From the NCBI RefSeq assembly GCF_037392515.1, contig NC_090285.1:4653501-4717500 (forward strand): a DNA stretch of 64,000 nucleotides, written 5' to 3'. Position 1 is the stretch's first letter, and each line of letters begins with the position of its first letter. This DNA comes from Haliotis asinina (taxonomy: Eukaryota; Mollusca; Gastropoda; Lepetellida; Haliotidae). Below are positions 32,441 to 45,200 of the stretch, piece by piece. The position numbers were made by a program, and so were the translations under genes. The notes under the pieces were generated by a model, which had not been told where the DNA came from, did no database searches, and worked only from the letters and a program-made list of their open reading frames with translations.

Positions 32441-32869
32441 TGACTCGCCAGCAGCACGTCATCACTCAGCAGGAGTAAGCGCTGAATCAAAAGTCGTACA
32501 CGAACACTCACCTGACGTAACAATATTATCTGATCAACACCTTAGCAAGCATATCAAGCAATATAAAAATTATATCAACTGATTAGAGGAAAGCAAAAGC
32601 ATACGGGTAAAGAACTTTCGGAAATGTTTACACAAAGTAAAGTCTACAAACGAAAGGGAGATAAGTCATATGGAGCCAAACACATATGAACCAAATGCGA
32701 CATTAATCAGGTTCGGTAGCCTGATTGGTAAGTATTGTGAATAACAGACTTAACACTTTTTATAAAACATTAACGTATTACATCTTGCTTAGACGGGTTT
32801 TAGAAATGTCTACTCAACAAACGATAACACCTTTGTTGTGAATATGCTCAACCAATTATTAAAAACTAG
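32441..32869. other. Noncoding, conserved among units
   Basis: Aligns with 9,471-9,999 and 54,640-55,190. No gene. Confidence 0.45.
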
Positions 32870-33640
32870 CAAAAGCTACTCAACAATGTAATTAATGGCA
32901 GATTTCTAACTCTTGTTTGAAATATGTATGCTAATATTAAATCGTTGGCACTATCCTTACTAATGATGAATGTACATCTGTGAGTCTTTGTAACTTCTCA
33001 GATATTGATAGGAACCAATTTATTTCATTTATGATACTACTGTATGTAGATGTCACTGTCCTTTTTTGATGATTCTGCCCCTGGGTGGGGTGTACGAATT
33101 ATATATATATTAGTCGCTCAAAGGGTAATCTGTTACTGGTATAAGCTATATTATGTTGGAACAACTCCGAAAATCTTCAAAGTTGATTTAGATAATTATG
33201 CACTTATCCAAGGCGCTATCCAATGTTTAATGCCAGTGGTTAACTTCTCAGGTAGAATCAATCCTAAAGGGTCAGTTTTACCGAAGTTGGAAGGCTGAGA
33301 TAGACAACAGCCCTGAAGGTTTCTATTATGTATATTTACCAGTTTTAAAATACAAAACCTGTAACCATAACGTATATGTTGAAGTTGGCCGTTGCCATGG
33401 CATTGATCGTCAAAACAGACCCTGCAGTCTCTGTAGATCACTTGCTGTAGCAGACGATTTTCATTATCTATTTAAATGCGAAGCTTTTACTGAACAAAGA
33501 AATAAATACATTCCCATTAAATGCTTAATATCCTTCCCTAACCTAATAACGTATAAAGCATATTCTTCAAGCAAAACCTGTAGCAGTAAAAAAGATATAG
33601 CAAACTACCTAAACCTAGTTGCTAAAAAGTGAGAAAAAAC
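32870..33640 (+). pseudogene. Old LINE ORF2 remnant, unit 2
   Basis: Best-preserved copy of the remnant. The last 300 bp read NVYVEVGRCHGIDRQNR and CSLCRSLAVADDFHYLFKC without a break to a stop near 33,632, giving a C-x2-C...H...C knuckle of a LINE ORF2 C-terminus. Upstream RT motifs are decayed. Confidence 0.7.
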
Positions 33641-34005
33641 TGAATGATATATGTCGTATTTATGTTGTAAAACTATGCTTGTACTTTCTGCCATCTTGCC
33701 TTTATGTATATGTATTGTATATGTTCATAATGTTTCTCTTGCACCACCAGCAGTGTGTTTTTGATATTAAGAGAGTTTGAGAATACTGTTAGTTATCGTA
33801 CCTTGATGGATCATGGATAATTCGAGAAAGCTGAAAACTTATCGGAAAGGTTCCAGTTGAAAAAAAAAGATTAATGAAGGCCACATTGGCCTGCAAATGT
33901 TTAAAACTACTAGCCCCATACACTGGCAACGAGCGCTGGGCCGCCGGGCCGGCGATTATATGTCGCTGATCAAATGATCTTCTTGTTCCTATTGTATCGC
34001 AACGT

Positions 34006-34088
34006 TGGTAGGTTGGTAGGCTGGTAGGTTGGTAGGTTGGTAGGTTGGTAGGTTGGTAGGTTGGTAGGTTGGTAGGTTGGTAGGTTTA
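34006..34088 (+). repeat. 8-bp (GGTAGGTT)n repeat
   Basis: About ten units with one GGTAGGCT variant, found only in unit 2. Unit 1 has a single AGGTAGGTTGGCTGG at 11,259. It is inserted at the edge of the S3 SINE. Confidence 0.9.
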
Positions 34089-34094
34089 ATTTGT

Positions 34095-34265
34095 TGTGTA
34101 TCGCTGCACTCCGCAATATTCCAGCTATACGGCAGCGGTCTGTAAATAATCGACCAGACAATCCAGTGATCAACATCATAAGCATCGTTCTACGCAATTG
34201 TGATACAATGACCACCCGATCCCATTAGCCGCCCCGTCCGGCAAGCCTGGGTAAGTGAAGACCAG
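34095..34265 (-). repeat. SINE S3, partial, inverted
   Basis: Same internal S3 words and the same position relative to the P450 gene as 11,283-11,455. Confidence 0.7.
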
Positions 34266-34560
34266 TTCTAACATGAATGGTCACGAGTATAGAGGGGATC
34301 TGGGCATAGTGTTCTTGTTAACATTGTGATGATCCGAACAGTATTACTTTCGGGGGATAGCTTTTAGTAGGAATTCACGTGGCGCATATGTTAAACCCAA
34401 TATTCCATCCATTGGAGGCTTTACCCCGTTTACTGGGACGAACTTGAACTTCTGAATCATGGTGGTGAGGAAGAGGAAGAGCTCCATCCGGACCATTGAT
34501 TCTCCCAGGCAAACCCTTCGACCTTGAAATATGTAAACAAAACTTCAGTTCCATTACCGC

Positions 34561-34626
34561 ATGTATGTGTGTATGTGTGCATGTATGTGTGTATGTGTGT
34601 ATGTGTGTGTGTGTGTGTGTATGTGC
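34561..34626 (+). repeat. Contracted ATGT/GT microsatellite in P450 copy B intron 3
   Basis: About 65 bp of ATGTGTGT-type sequence, against about 320 bp in copy A. Same intron and position. Confidence 0.85.
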
Positions 34627-36036
34627 ATACAGGTCTGTTGCATACGATATTTAGCGTTTATATGTAACTCACCCAAAGGAAACGGGATAAAATCCTCTCT
34701 CTTCTCAATCTTGCCGTCGCCATCAAGGAAACGGTCCGGCCGAAAGTTTTGTGGGTCTCCCCATACATCCTTGTCTTGGAGGACGGAATCAAGGTTCAAC
34801 ATGACTGTGACGCCTTTCGGGAAGGTGTATCCTCGGAACTGTACATCTTGTGGAACTGTGTGAGGGACAGCAACAGGAGCAATATTGCCGTATCTCAAGG
34901 TTTCCATAATGGTGGCCTCTACGTAAGGAAGGTTCGTCTTGTCCTTAATGGATGGTAGTCTGCTCTCACCGACATTTTCCAGAATCTCCTGGAAGCACGT
35001 CTCTTGTACATCCGGGTAGTGTAGGAAGTAGAGGAGCGCCCAACGTATTGTGGTGGACGTTGTCTCTGTGCCCGCAAAGAACAGATCAGAAATAGTCTGC
35101 GCCAGATTCTCCACTGCCAACATGAATGTAATCTTTACTTTAAGTTCAAATGACAGATGTAACTTACCCATATTAAACCGGAAACATAAAGAATTACATG
35201 CCGAGGAAATGCGAAAATACTGTAACAGAATCGGCCATTTTTTCACTGAAAGTTCAGCTTCCCCAGTCTCTGAAATTATGCTCACAGAACCAACAATGCT
35301 TTTTGACAAAATTCTCGATCAAAGGTAAAATCAAAGGCCAAATTAAAAAAATAATGTGTTTAACAATATGGATTGTTGAATGCAGACCTCTCCGTCGTGG
35401 AAATAAATAATGTACATCCCATGAACATCTTCAGATAATAAAACACACTTACAGTCTAATGTCGTTGTTTCTTGCTTCTGTTGGCGACGTCGCATCTCCT
35501 TCAAGTACACATGGATAAAGTCGTCCCGATTTTCCTCATCGTGATCCTCTAAGTGATTCTTAATGGAAGGATTAATTAGCACATTTTTCACAAGATCTAT
35601 GCTGTCCATTATTATCCTGAACTTGAATGGGTCACCAGGCAAATATCGCACAACAGGAAAAACGCCCAATATTCCAGTTACTGCGCTATGTTTAAAAAAA
35701 AAACATCCAGTGCTTTCAGAAACTTGACGAAGACAGGGTCGGTATATTCAAAACGTTTGCCAAAGACAATGGAACAGATAATATTTGATACGGCATTCTG
35801 CGCTAAACGCTCTATGTTGAAACCTTGGCCTTTCTGTTCTTCTATGGCAAAGACGAACTGTGCAATTTCCTCGTGTATTTTGTCCTCCATGATGGTTCTG
35901 CCAGCTCCAGACTCTCGCAAAGTGTTGAGAGCAAAGCGCCTTTGTTCATGCCACAAGTCCCCGGAGGTTCCGACTACTCCTGTTTGCAAAATACTGTCAA
36001 ATAGAATTCAGCCCTGTGACGTAGCATAAACGGCAG

Positions 36037-36158
36037 TGTATGTATGTATGTATGTATGTATGTATGTATGTATGTATGTATGTATGTATGTATGTATGTA
36101 TGTATGTATGTATGTATGTATGTATGTATGTATGTATGTATGTATGTATGTATGTATG

Positions 36159-36210
<52 letters not shown>
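36037..36210 (+). repeat. (ATGT)n(AT)n(GT)n microsatellite in P450 copy B intron 1
   Basis: About 30 ATGT units, then TATATA, then GT. About 60 bp from exon 2, as in copies A and C. Confidence 0.95.
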
Positions 36211-36211
<1 letters not shown>

Positions 36212-36589
36212 TGGAGACATTTGTAGAACAGTGTTGTATGTGAATCACGTTGTTTCTGTTAAGACTCATTTCAGGACGGCGGTGACCTGCTTACTATATT
36301 AAGACTGGGAGACAGGATTATCGAGTATGGTTCTGGGCCTACTCTGGAATATACCAGTGATGTCAGAAGCACTGGAGGAAACTTTTCATGCACACAAAAG
36401 GGATCCCAATCTTGTCTTTGCCAACTCACATACTCAGGTGTTTTGCCTATTTTGAAAGCTACAGCACTGTTGCAGCGATGTGAATCTTACCATCAATATC
36501 TTTGTAGCTACAGTCAATTCTATTATATTAATTTATATTAAATTTGTATTGCCACGCTGTTTTATACCGTCATTGTAATTTCGTTGTAT

Positions 36590-37145
36590 AACGGGGTACA
36601 ACATGGGTCAGGTATGTAATGCTGCGAAGCTAGGACATTAGTAAACTATATTGTGCCAACAAGGTATGACATGAATCAGCCGTATAATGCTGAAAAGGTG
36701 TGACATGGGTCAGCTGTACAATGCTGCCAAGGTATACCATGGGTCAACTTTATAGTTCTTTCAAGGTATACCGTGGGTGAACTGTATAGTGCTGCCAAGG
36801 TATGACAGGGTCAGCTTTATAGTTCTCCCAAGGTATGACATGGGTCAGCTGTATAGTTCTGGCAGGGTATACCATGGGTCAACTGTGCAGTGCTGTCAAG
36901 GTATGACGTGGGTCAGCTGTATAGTGCTCCCAAGGTATGCAATGGGTCAGCTGTATAGTGCCGCCAATGTATATCATGGGTCAGCTGTATAGTGCTCCCA
37001 AGGTATGACATTGGTCAGCTGTACAGTGCTCCCAAGGTATGACGTGGGCCAGCTGTATGTTGCTGCCAATGAATGACATGGGTCAGCTGTATAGTGCTGC
37101 CAATGTATGGCACGGGTCAGCTGTATAATGCTGTGGAGGTATGAC
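36590..37145 (+). repeat. 34-bp minisatellite in P450 copy B intron 1
   Basis: About 16 copies of the GGTATGACATGGGTCAGCTG-type unit, with point variants and no stop-free gene. Expanded relative to copy A. Confidence 0.9.
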
Positions 37146-37634
37146 CTGCGTCGGTGTTTAGTGTTGCTATGCGTTGATGCTATGCACGTGCTAAATGTCT
37201 ATGATGGTATGGAAATACATAAAGGTAACAACGGGTGTAAACATGGCCTCTAAATGTTGATTACAGTCATAGTAAAGCCTATTCATTGAATAAAAGAGTT
37301 ATGTCCAGAACATTTCACATCTGTCCTGATATAATCATTTCGTATCTCTAAGATAATTGATAGTAGATGTTAAAGGCACACTACAACGCCACACGTCTCT
37401 AAAAATCATGATTGCATTTAATAATATTATTATTATTAATATCGCAACTTGTGACTGAGGCTGGTTCAGGTAACACCGAAAACACAGCATGCGACAGTTC
37501 TTGATGTTCGGAGCCATCGTTTACATTCCATACACGGCAAGTCTCGTCTGTTTGGAAGCTGTTCGTCTCGAAGTTTCAGTTATCGAGTTTAGGCAAGTCG
37601 CAGGGATAATAAGTCTTTTATCGCATCAGTAGGA

Positions 37635-37692
37635 GTGAGTGAGTTAATATTTCACGTCACATCGGCAAAGTCTCAGCCATATCGTGACGAGT
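37635..37692 (-). mobile_element. 58-bp 5'-truncated I-like LINE tail in P450 copy B intron 1
   Basis: GTGAGTGAGTTAATATTTCA and CGTCACATCGGCAAAG match the 3' end of the I-like LINE at 41,751. It is flanked by an 11-bp duplication CATCAGTAGGA (37,624-37,634 and 37,693-37,703). Unit 1 has the empty site GCATCAGTAGCAAGC near 14,417. Confidence 0.85.
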
Positions 37693-38454
37693 CATCAGTA
37701 GGAAGCTTGTGTCAAATATATATAGCATAGACCAAAATACTATCGAAAACGCGTGACATTGTGCCGTTAAACACTCTGTTTTTGTCGTTCAGATGCCCTC
37801 TGCAAACCTACTATATGGAATTCGGTTATTGCAATACCTACATCTAGCAAAACGTGAATGCATCTTATCTGTGTTCGTGTACACACAAATTTTCACTTTC
37901 ACCAACAATGCAGTACAAAAAGGTAAATGACACAACCAAACACAAACTGCTTACAATATACGTCGTGGCTGTCATGGTGGCTGTCATGGTCCAATGGTTA
38001 GAGCCACTCTCAAAACACCTTTACTTCAGCTAAAATTTTAAGAAAACGAACCTTTTCTCCTTGCGAAGAAATCAGTCAAAAATGTGTGTGGCCTGTCGGA
38101 GAAGACGTCGGCGTTCTTGACTATGGCTTCTTTAAGGACGTTGTAGCCATTGAGGACGATGACAGGCTTGTGGAAGACATACAGACTGAAAATGGCACCA
38201 TACTTCTGTCGAAGGTTCTTAAACGAAACACGGGAATCAGTCTCCACTGAAAGGGCGTTCCCCAGGAACGGAAGGAGAGGGGGACCAGGGGGAAGTCCTG
38301 TGGCCCGCCTCGTTGACAGCCATAACACTACCAACACCACGACCAGAAATAAGGCAACTGTTGTAAATCCAAAATCCCACATGATGATTGTGTCCTGGTT
38401 TAAAACCTGTGTAAAAGCTGACTGGAGAGAGCGAGACTAAGTACAGCTGTCGAG

Positions 38455-38535
38455 TGGCGCGTTACCACGACTGTCTGATTTAAAAGAACGCCCCTTATCA
38501 ATGTTTGCAGAGCGAGTCAGCCAATAAGCGTATAT
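38455..38535 (-). promoter_or_regulatory. Putative promoter of P450 copy B
   Basis: The same inverted CCAAT (38,521-38,525), GATA and TATA-like TTTTAAAT (about 38,478-38,487) in the same order and spacing as in copy A, with only a few base differences. Confidence 0.5.
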
Positions 38536-39431
38536 GTCGTGCTCATGCCTTGTACGTGTGTGTCAAGTGGCCAAGGTGTGACTCGCAGACACTAGCGAAT
38601 AACGTACGTGAGGGTAATAGATAGCCCCAGTTATGGATAGGTACAACACACCGTCAGTGTATGTATTTGCCTTCCAACTAACTGAAATAAACACTGTGGT
38701 TGTTTGGGCACGTTTCATAAAGTAAGCTCAATAGTGATTTCTAGAAGCCTTGAATTTGTTTACACTCCCTACTTTACACTGAAAATATGGCTTACGTTTC
38801 TATATGTAAAGTAGCTGTTATATAAGAATGAGTTCGTTGATGAACATTCTGTGAATAGTTCCGACTTTGAGTCATTTCAATTTGGTACCTTAGGTTTTAT
38901 GAAGTGTTTTTATACTCTAATTCTTCCAAAGTGCATTTATGTTTAAGTTTAAGGTGAATGTCCTTTTCATTCGGGATTAACTAGAGACACTTTGCACATG
39001 TTTGTTAACAACAACCTGGATTAACTGTGTAAAGGCTGTGTATTTGTTTTTTTTACACACACTTTTAACACACAGATGTCCATTATACTGATAACATTAT
39101 GGGGCGGGGTATTTAAAGGATCGGTTAAGCGTCAGTGTATAGATCGTGTGTAATAACTGCTATCTTTACTTTGACCAACAGATGTCCCATATACTGACAA
39201 CAATGTGGCACAGATCATTTTACAAGCCGTTAAGGAGTGTGTATAACAACTGCCTAATATACATTTCTGCAGATAATGCATCTGTATTCGGTAATCCTTT
39301 ACATATATGAATCCATATATGAGTTGCCTTCCCTTGAGCACACCTATGAAACCTATGAGTGTTGTTTCGGGTCCTGGTTTCTCATAAGTTCGTTTCTAGG
39401 TTTGTCGCCACCACGTTTCTTTCACCACAAT
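38536..39431. other. Upstream flank of P450 copy B, ending at a recombination junction
   Basis: Aligns with 15,301-16,066, then continues as TTACATATATGAATCC and CCTTGAGCACACC to CACCACAATG, which matches host sequence that in unit 1 lies downstream of the LINE (21,467-21,572). At 39,432 it joins the LINE ORF2 interior. Confidence 0.65.
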
Positions 39432-40405
39432 GATGCCAAAATTAAGCCAATTTTATTGTATGGAGCCGAAATATGGGGTTTCAATTATTACAGCGATATT
39501 GAACGAGTTCAGTTGAAAGCATGTAAAAGATTTCTTGGGGTTAAACCCAATACGAGGAATGCAGTGGTGTATGGAGAATGTGGTATATACCCGATACACA
39601 TATTTACAAATATCAGAGTTATGAAATACTGGCTAAAATTACTGAAGATGCCGTCCTATAGGCTACCAAAGAAATCTTACAATATGATGATGCTATTCGA
39701 CAAAAATGGACATACAAATTGGGTTTCTTCTGTTAGAACTTTTCTATTTTCGAAAGGGTTTGGTTTTGCATGGGGCAATCAGTGTGTTGATTCTGAGGGC
39801 AAGTTTATTTCAGAACTAACACAAAGACTAAAAGATATCTATTTACAAGAATGGTCTGAAAAGATGTCCCTTTCCAGTAAATGTTTGTATTATACGATGT
39901 TTAAATGTACTTTTGTCGCCGAAACGTATCTTTCGTGTCTAAACGTAAAAAAGTATAGGATAGCGTTAAGTAGACTGAGATGTTCTTCACATGATTTACT
40001 TATCGAAAGTGGAAGATTTAAAAATGTCAAAAAAGAAAACAGAACTTGCAAGCTATGTGATCTTAATCAAATAGAAAATGAATATCATTTTCTTTTAATT
40101 TGCTCAGCATGTAATTCCATCAGAAAGTTGTATATTAAGAAATAGTACCAAGTCCATCCAAACCTCTATAAATTCTTTGCATTGTTGAATAACACAAACC
40201 ATACTATACTTCAAAACTTGTCCATGTTTACCCATTGTGCTATGTTGTATAGGACAGAATATATGTCAAAACACATTGTAACCTACAGCTGATTATTTCC
40301 CTTTCTTTACGTATATCACATGTGCGTGTAAATAGTGATTTTTTAAAATGTGTTGTGCTACAGGCCTGTGGCCTTTCAGTACCAGAAATAAATATATAAT
40401 AGGGT
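39432..40405 (+). mobile_element. 3' part of the CR1/L2-like LINE, unit 2
   Basis: Begins at ATGCCAAAATTAAGCC (unit 1 position 20,335) and runs to the same 3' end and host flank as in unit 1. The ORF2 C-terminus reads DAKIKPILLYGAEIW to RKLYIKK without a break (stop at 40,143-40,145), and it has TAC where unit 1 has a stop. I noticed only about six differences from unit 1 over about 970 bp, fewer than in the flanking host DNA. There is no target duplication, so it is not an independent insertion. Confidence 0.85.
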
Positions 40406-41319
40406 ACACATATGAATCCAGAGTTTCTCGTGTATAGCCGATGTAACTACAACCGTTCATTTTTTCACGTGTGAACAATGTACTTTGTTTCTGTGATAGT
40501 ATCATAATGACATGTGATCCAGTCGTCTAAGTTGCAACTATTCGCGGTGTAGAGTTGCGTCCCTTGAGCACACCTATGAAACCTATGAGTTTTGTTTCGG
40601 ATCCTGGTTTGTCATAAGTTCGTCTGCACTTATAGGTTTATCGCCACCACGTTTCTTTCACCACAATGGTAAAGTCTGAGTGCTCCTACACTGATCTAAC
40701 GACGTGATGTAAGCGAAATACTGCTAAAAGCGGCTTTAACTAATTAGCTCATAACTCAATTTTCCCCTGAACCTTAGCTGCAGTGTGCTGTGCAGCTTTA
40801 CACAGGTTACACACTCTACAAGACCCGTATTTTTGTCATGATTCCTAACTACCCTTGGAAGGAGCCACTCCACCCCACTGGGCACCCAAGTTGGCAATCA
40901 GCTCATTTAGTGGGTATAACCTGTCAGGGGCATTGTGGGTATTTGGTTGCGCGGAGGTCAGAGGGTAGCAGAGAGGGAAGGGGAATGAAGTTAGTTATAA
41001 TAGTACTATAGTAATAGTCCGCTTATATGGAGCTCATATCCAGGCACATTGCTTGCTCACGGCACAATGTACATTACTATCCTCAAGTCAAAGGACGCTA
41101 TCATATTTCCCAATGCTTCTTCAGCTCCCTGGGGATCATACAGCTATGCTGTCTGGTAGACACAATGAACATAACACTCACAGTACCAGCACATGCCCAC
41201 GGGCACCCATTTTACAGCTGGGTGAACTGAGACAATGTGGATCTAAAAACCTCATCTAAGAATGCTACGCAAGTGTGACCACATTGGGACCTGAACCTAG
41301 GTGCCTCCACAAGGGAGCA
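40406..41319. other. Noncoding, conserved with 21,304-22,219
   Basis: Aligns with unit 1. No gene. Confidence 0.55.
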
Positions 41320-41578
41320 GACCCGTGAAGGTCAGGGGTAGAATAAGTCTTCTGCAACCCATGCTTGCAACAAAAGGCGACTATGCTTGTCGTAAGAGGC
41401 GACTAACGGGATTGAGTGGTAAGGATGGCACGTCATCGGTTTCCAATTGCGAAGGTCGATGCTCATACTATTGATCACCGGATTGTCTGGTATTACTCTT
41501 GATTATTTACAGACCGTCGCCATATAGTTGGAATATTGCTCGCTCAGAGCGGAATATAAAGAAACGCATTCATTGACA
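41320..41578 (+). repeat. SINE S3, near full length, unit 2
   Basis: Paralogue of 22,220-22,487, with the same start (ACCCGTGAAGGTCAGG) and the same internal GCTTGTCGTAAGAGGCGACT. Confidence 0.75.
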
Positions 41579-42298
41579 CTACGATACTCAAGCGATACTA
41601 TGATACTTAAACTTTCATATGTGTCGCGACAGGGTATGGATTTGACTTCAGCAATGAAATACCCACATTCAAATTGACTCGTGTTCATAAAAATATCCAA
41701 GAAAGACTGGACTTAATGCTACTTATTCGATACATAGTTGTAATTCTTGAGTGAGTGAGTGAGTTAATATTTAACGTCACATCGGCAATATTTCAGCCAT
41801 ATTGTGACGAGAACATTTAACAAAGAAAAGATTATATGTACATTATAAAATCTGTCGGCGAAGGACAGTAAAAGAACTAGAATATCACAATTTAAATTAA
41901 AACTAGCGTGGAAAGATAAAACTAATATCACTATTCGGACAATACAACATAAAATCCGGCTATAGATTGCCAACAACTGAAGGTAGATCACCATACTAGG
42001 GGCCATGGGGACCTACAGTACCTTTGCTACCTGCATGGACCCTAGTTGGATTTACATCATCCCCTCAGCTGTTAGCAATTTAGTCCCATCTAGCCAAATA
42101 TTAAAAATACACATATGCTACGATTAAAAACACTGGAAGTTTAAACGTACAGGAAATGTGTAGGGACTTACGTACCCTCTCAGGAGGACAATAATTTTAC
42201 GGTACTTCAACCCCCTTTGAGGGTACAGCCACTAACAATTCAAGTTACTAATCTAAACTACCATGAATTAAAATGCAGCTATGTACAGAATATAATAA

Positions 42299-45200
42299 TC
42301 AAAATTCAGTGATGAAATTAATTTCTTTTAAAAAGCCAAGAATTAAATGAGTACTTACGGTGTTAAAAAGGTCCTTAATTGTTTTTACATTGAAATATTT
42401 GTCCCTTATGATGGAGAATTCAACACAGTCAATCAGGATATGCTTGACCGTGGTTCTCTCATCACAAGGGATGCAAAACGGAGGATGCTCACCTTCCAAT
42501 AGGCATGAATGAGTATATCTAGTGTGGCCAATGCGACATCGTCGTAAAATAACCTCTTCAAATCTGGACTGACAACCCAAGTGGGTATAACCAATGTAAG
42601 GTTTTATCTCATGTAATTTATTTATACCCAATTGGGTGTCCCACTTCTTCTGCATCAGATCACGGATATAAGATCTAATGTTAGCTTTATAATCAGTGTA
42701 TGGAATAAGAAGTGGTGTCACAGATTTGTTGAGTGCCGGCTTGGCAGCAAGATCGGCCATTGCGTTACCAGAAATGCCCACGTGGCTGGGTAACCAACAG
42801 AAGACGATGTCGTATTGGCCAGTAGCAAGAGTATTATACAATTCAATGATTTCAATTAAAAGTGGATGTTTACAAGAAACATTTTTAATAGCCTGAAGGC
42901 AAGAAAGAGAATCGGAATAGATTATATATTGTTTACGTTTAGGGTGTCTTTGAATATATTTAAGAGCTGTTAATATGGCGTTAGCTTCAGCTGTAAAAAT
43001 AGAATTATTATCGGGTAATCTAGAAGATATTGTTCTGGATCCAATGACAGTGGCACAAGCCACTGCGCCACCGTCCATGGATCCATCTGTAAATAAAGGT
43101 TTGTAATTGCTATATTTATGTTTTAATTGATGATATTCTTGTTTATATTGTAAGTCATTAGTGTCTGATTTTTTAAATGTAGTTAATGTTAGGCCAACTT
43201 GTGGCCTAACTAATTGCCAAGGAGGAGAAGAAAGAAGACGGAAAGGTGATATACCTTCCAGCTCAATACCGGCAGAAGAAATAAATGGTTTAATTCTGTG
43301 CCCAAGAGGTGGAACAAGAGAAGATTTTTTGTTATACAAATCCTCATAAAGGGGATTGAACACACAGTTAAAGGCAGGGTTAGATTCATTAGAATATAAT
43401 TTAGTAATATATTGTAAAGACAGTTTTATACGACGTTGAGTAAGAGATGGTTCATCGGCCTCAACGTAGAGACTATCAATAGGTGACGTTCTGAAGGACC
43501 CAAGACAAAGTCTTAAGCCTTGATGGTGGACGGAGTCAAGAAGTTTAAGATTGCTTTTGCAGGCTCCACCATATACGATGGAGCCATAATCAAGTTTCGA
43601 ACGCACGAGTGATCGATATAGATGTAAGAGGGTTGCTTGATCCCCTCCCCACTTTGAGTTGGAAACAACTTTCAACAAGTCAAGAGCCTTCAGGCATTTA
43701 GTTTTAAGGGACTTAATATGAGGCAGAAATGTTAAGTGGGAGTCAAAGATTAGGCCCAAGAACTTGGCCTCCTTTACAACTTTGATGGGAGTGCCATCTA
43801 GAGATAGTTCAGGGTCTTTATGTGGCTTATATTTTCTGCAAAAATGTATACAATTAGTTTTCGATTTAGAAAATTTAAAGCCGTTTTCAAGACACCATTT
43901 ATTTATTTTGTTTAAACACAACTGCAGTTGCCGTTCAATGGTATGCATGTTTTTCCCACGACAAGAAATATTAAAATCATCCACAAATAACGATCCATCT
44001 ATTGAATCGTTTAAAACTTTTGATAAACTATTTATCTTTATGCTAAAAAGTGTGACAGACAGAATACTGCCTTGTGGAACACCCTGATCCTGAGTGTAAT
44101 GATCAGACAGGGTAGAACCCACTCGAACTTGAAACTGTCTATCATTTAAAAAGTTGGCTATAAATTGAGGTAAATGACCTCGCAAGCCAAAGTCATGTAA
44201 ATCTCTTAAAATACCATATTTCCAGGTTGTGTCATATGCTTTTTCGAGATCAAAAAAGATAGACACAGCGTGTTGTTTATTAATTAGTGCATTTTTAACA
44301 AATGATTCTAAACGCACTAAGTGATCAACAGTACTTCTGTTTTTGCGGAAACCACACTGTATATCTGTTATGAGATTATTTGTTTCCAAGTACCAAACAA
44401 GTCGATTATTTATCATGCGTTCCATGGTCTTGCAAACACAGCTAGTTAATGAAATCGGACGATAATTAGATGGATCCGTATGATCACGTCCAGGTTTAGG
44501 TATTGGTACTACTATGGCGTCACGCCATGAAGGAGGAAAGTTACCCGATGTCCAAATACCATCAAAAATATTTAAGAGAGTTTCCTGACAGGATTCTGGT
44601 AAATGTTTCAGGAGTTGATAATGTATATTATCAGCTCCTGTAGCAGTATCATGAGCTTGATCAAGTGCAGTATGGAGTTCATGAATAGAAAACGTTTCAT
44701 TATAATCTTCCCCATTATCGGAATTGAAATTAATAGTTTTCTTTTCTTCTTGTTTTTGATATTGCTGGAATTTTGGTACATAATTTGAAGAGGAAGAATG
44801 TTTAGCAAGGGTTTCACCCAGTTTATTAGCAATATCTGATTTATCAGTAAGCAATTGATCTCTATGTTTAAGATGATGGACAGTAGATTTAGTACCTTTA
44901 CCTTTAATTTTCTGGACCATGTTCCACACCTTGGACATGGGTGTCCGAGAGTTTATTTTAGATACATAATTTTGCCAAGATTGGCGTTTGTTCTGTTTAA
45001 AAGTACGCCGTGCTTTAGCATTTACAATTTTAAATTTATTTAAATTATGCACCATAGGATGGCGACGGAAATAATGTTCCGCTTTTTTCCTTGCCTTCCT
45101 AGCTTGTTTGCACTCATCGTTGAACCATGGTTTTCGAATATGGGAAACTGCAGAGGACTTTGGTATACACTCATCAGCTATAGAATTCAATTCATCAGAA

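Larger units (their letters stand above)
34344..38382 (-). pseudogene. Cytochrome P450, CYP2 clan, copy B (frameshifted exon 2)
   Basis: Same four-exon layout as copy A: 38,382-38,052, 35,979-35,453, 35,113-34,673 and 34,522-34,344, with GT/AG phase 1 introns. The anchor, PPGP hinge, WHEQRR, AGTETT, ETLR, FRPDRF and heme loop FPLGRRVCLG are all readable, and the promoter block is kept. Exon 2 is 527 nt instead of 525. At 35,694-35,703 a run of ten A replaces seven A plus T in copies A and C, shifting the frame early in the exon, before VTGILGVFPVV. This gives a non-functional allele, a recent pseudogene or a homopolymer assembly error. The remaining exons show no decay, so it is young or unreal. 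Confidence 0.85.

Noticed and set aside
36777-36992. 71-residue repetitive ORF (VLPRYDMGQLYS)
   Set aside because: Translation of the 34-bp intron minisatellite, absent as a frame in unit 1.
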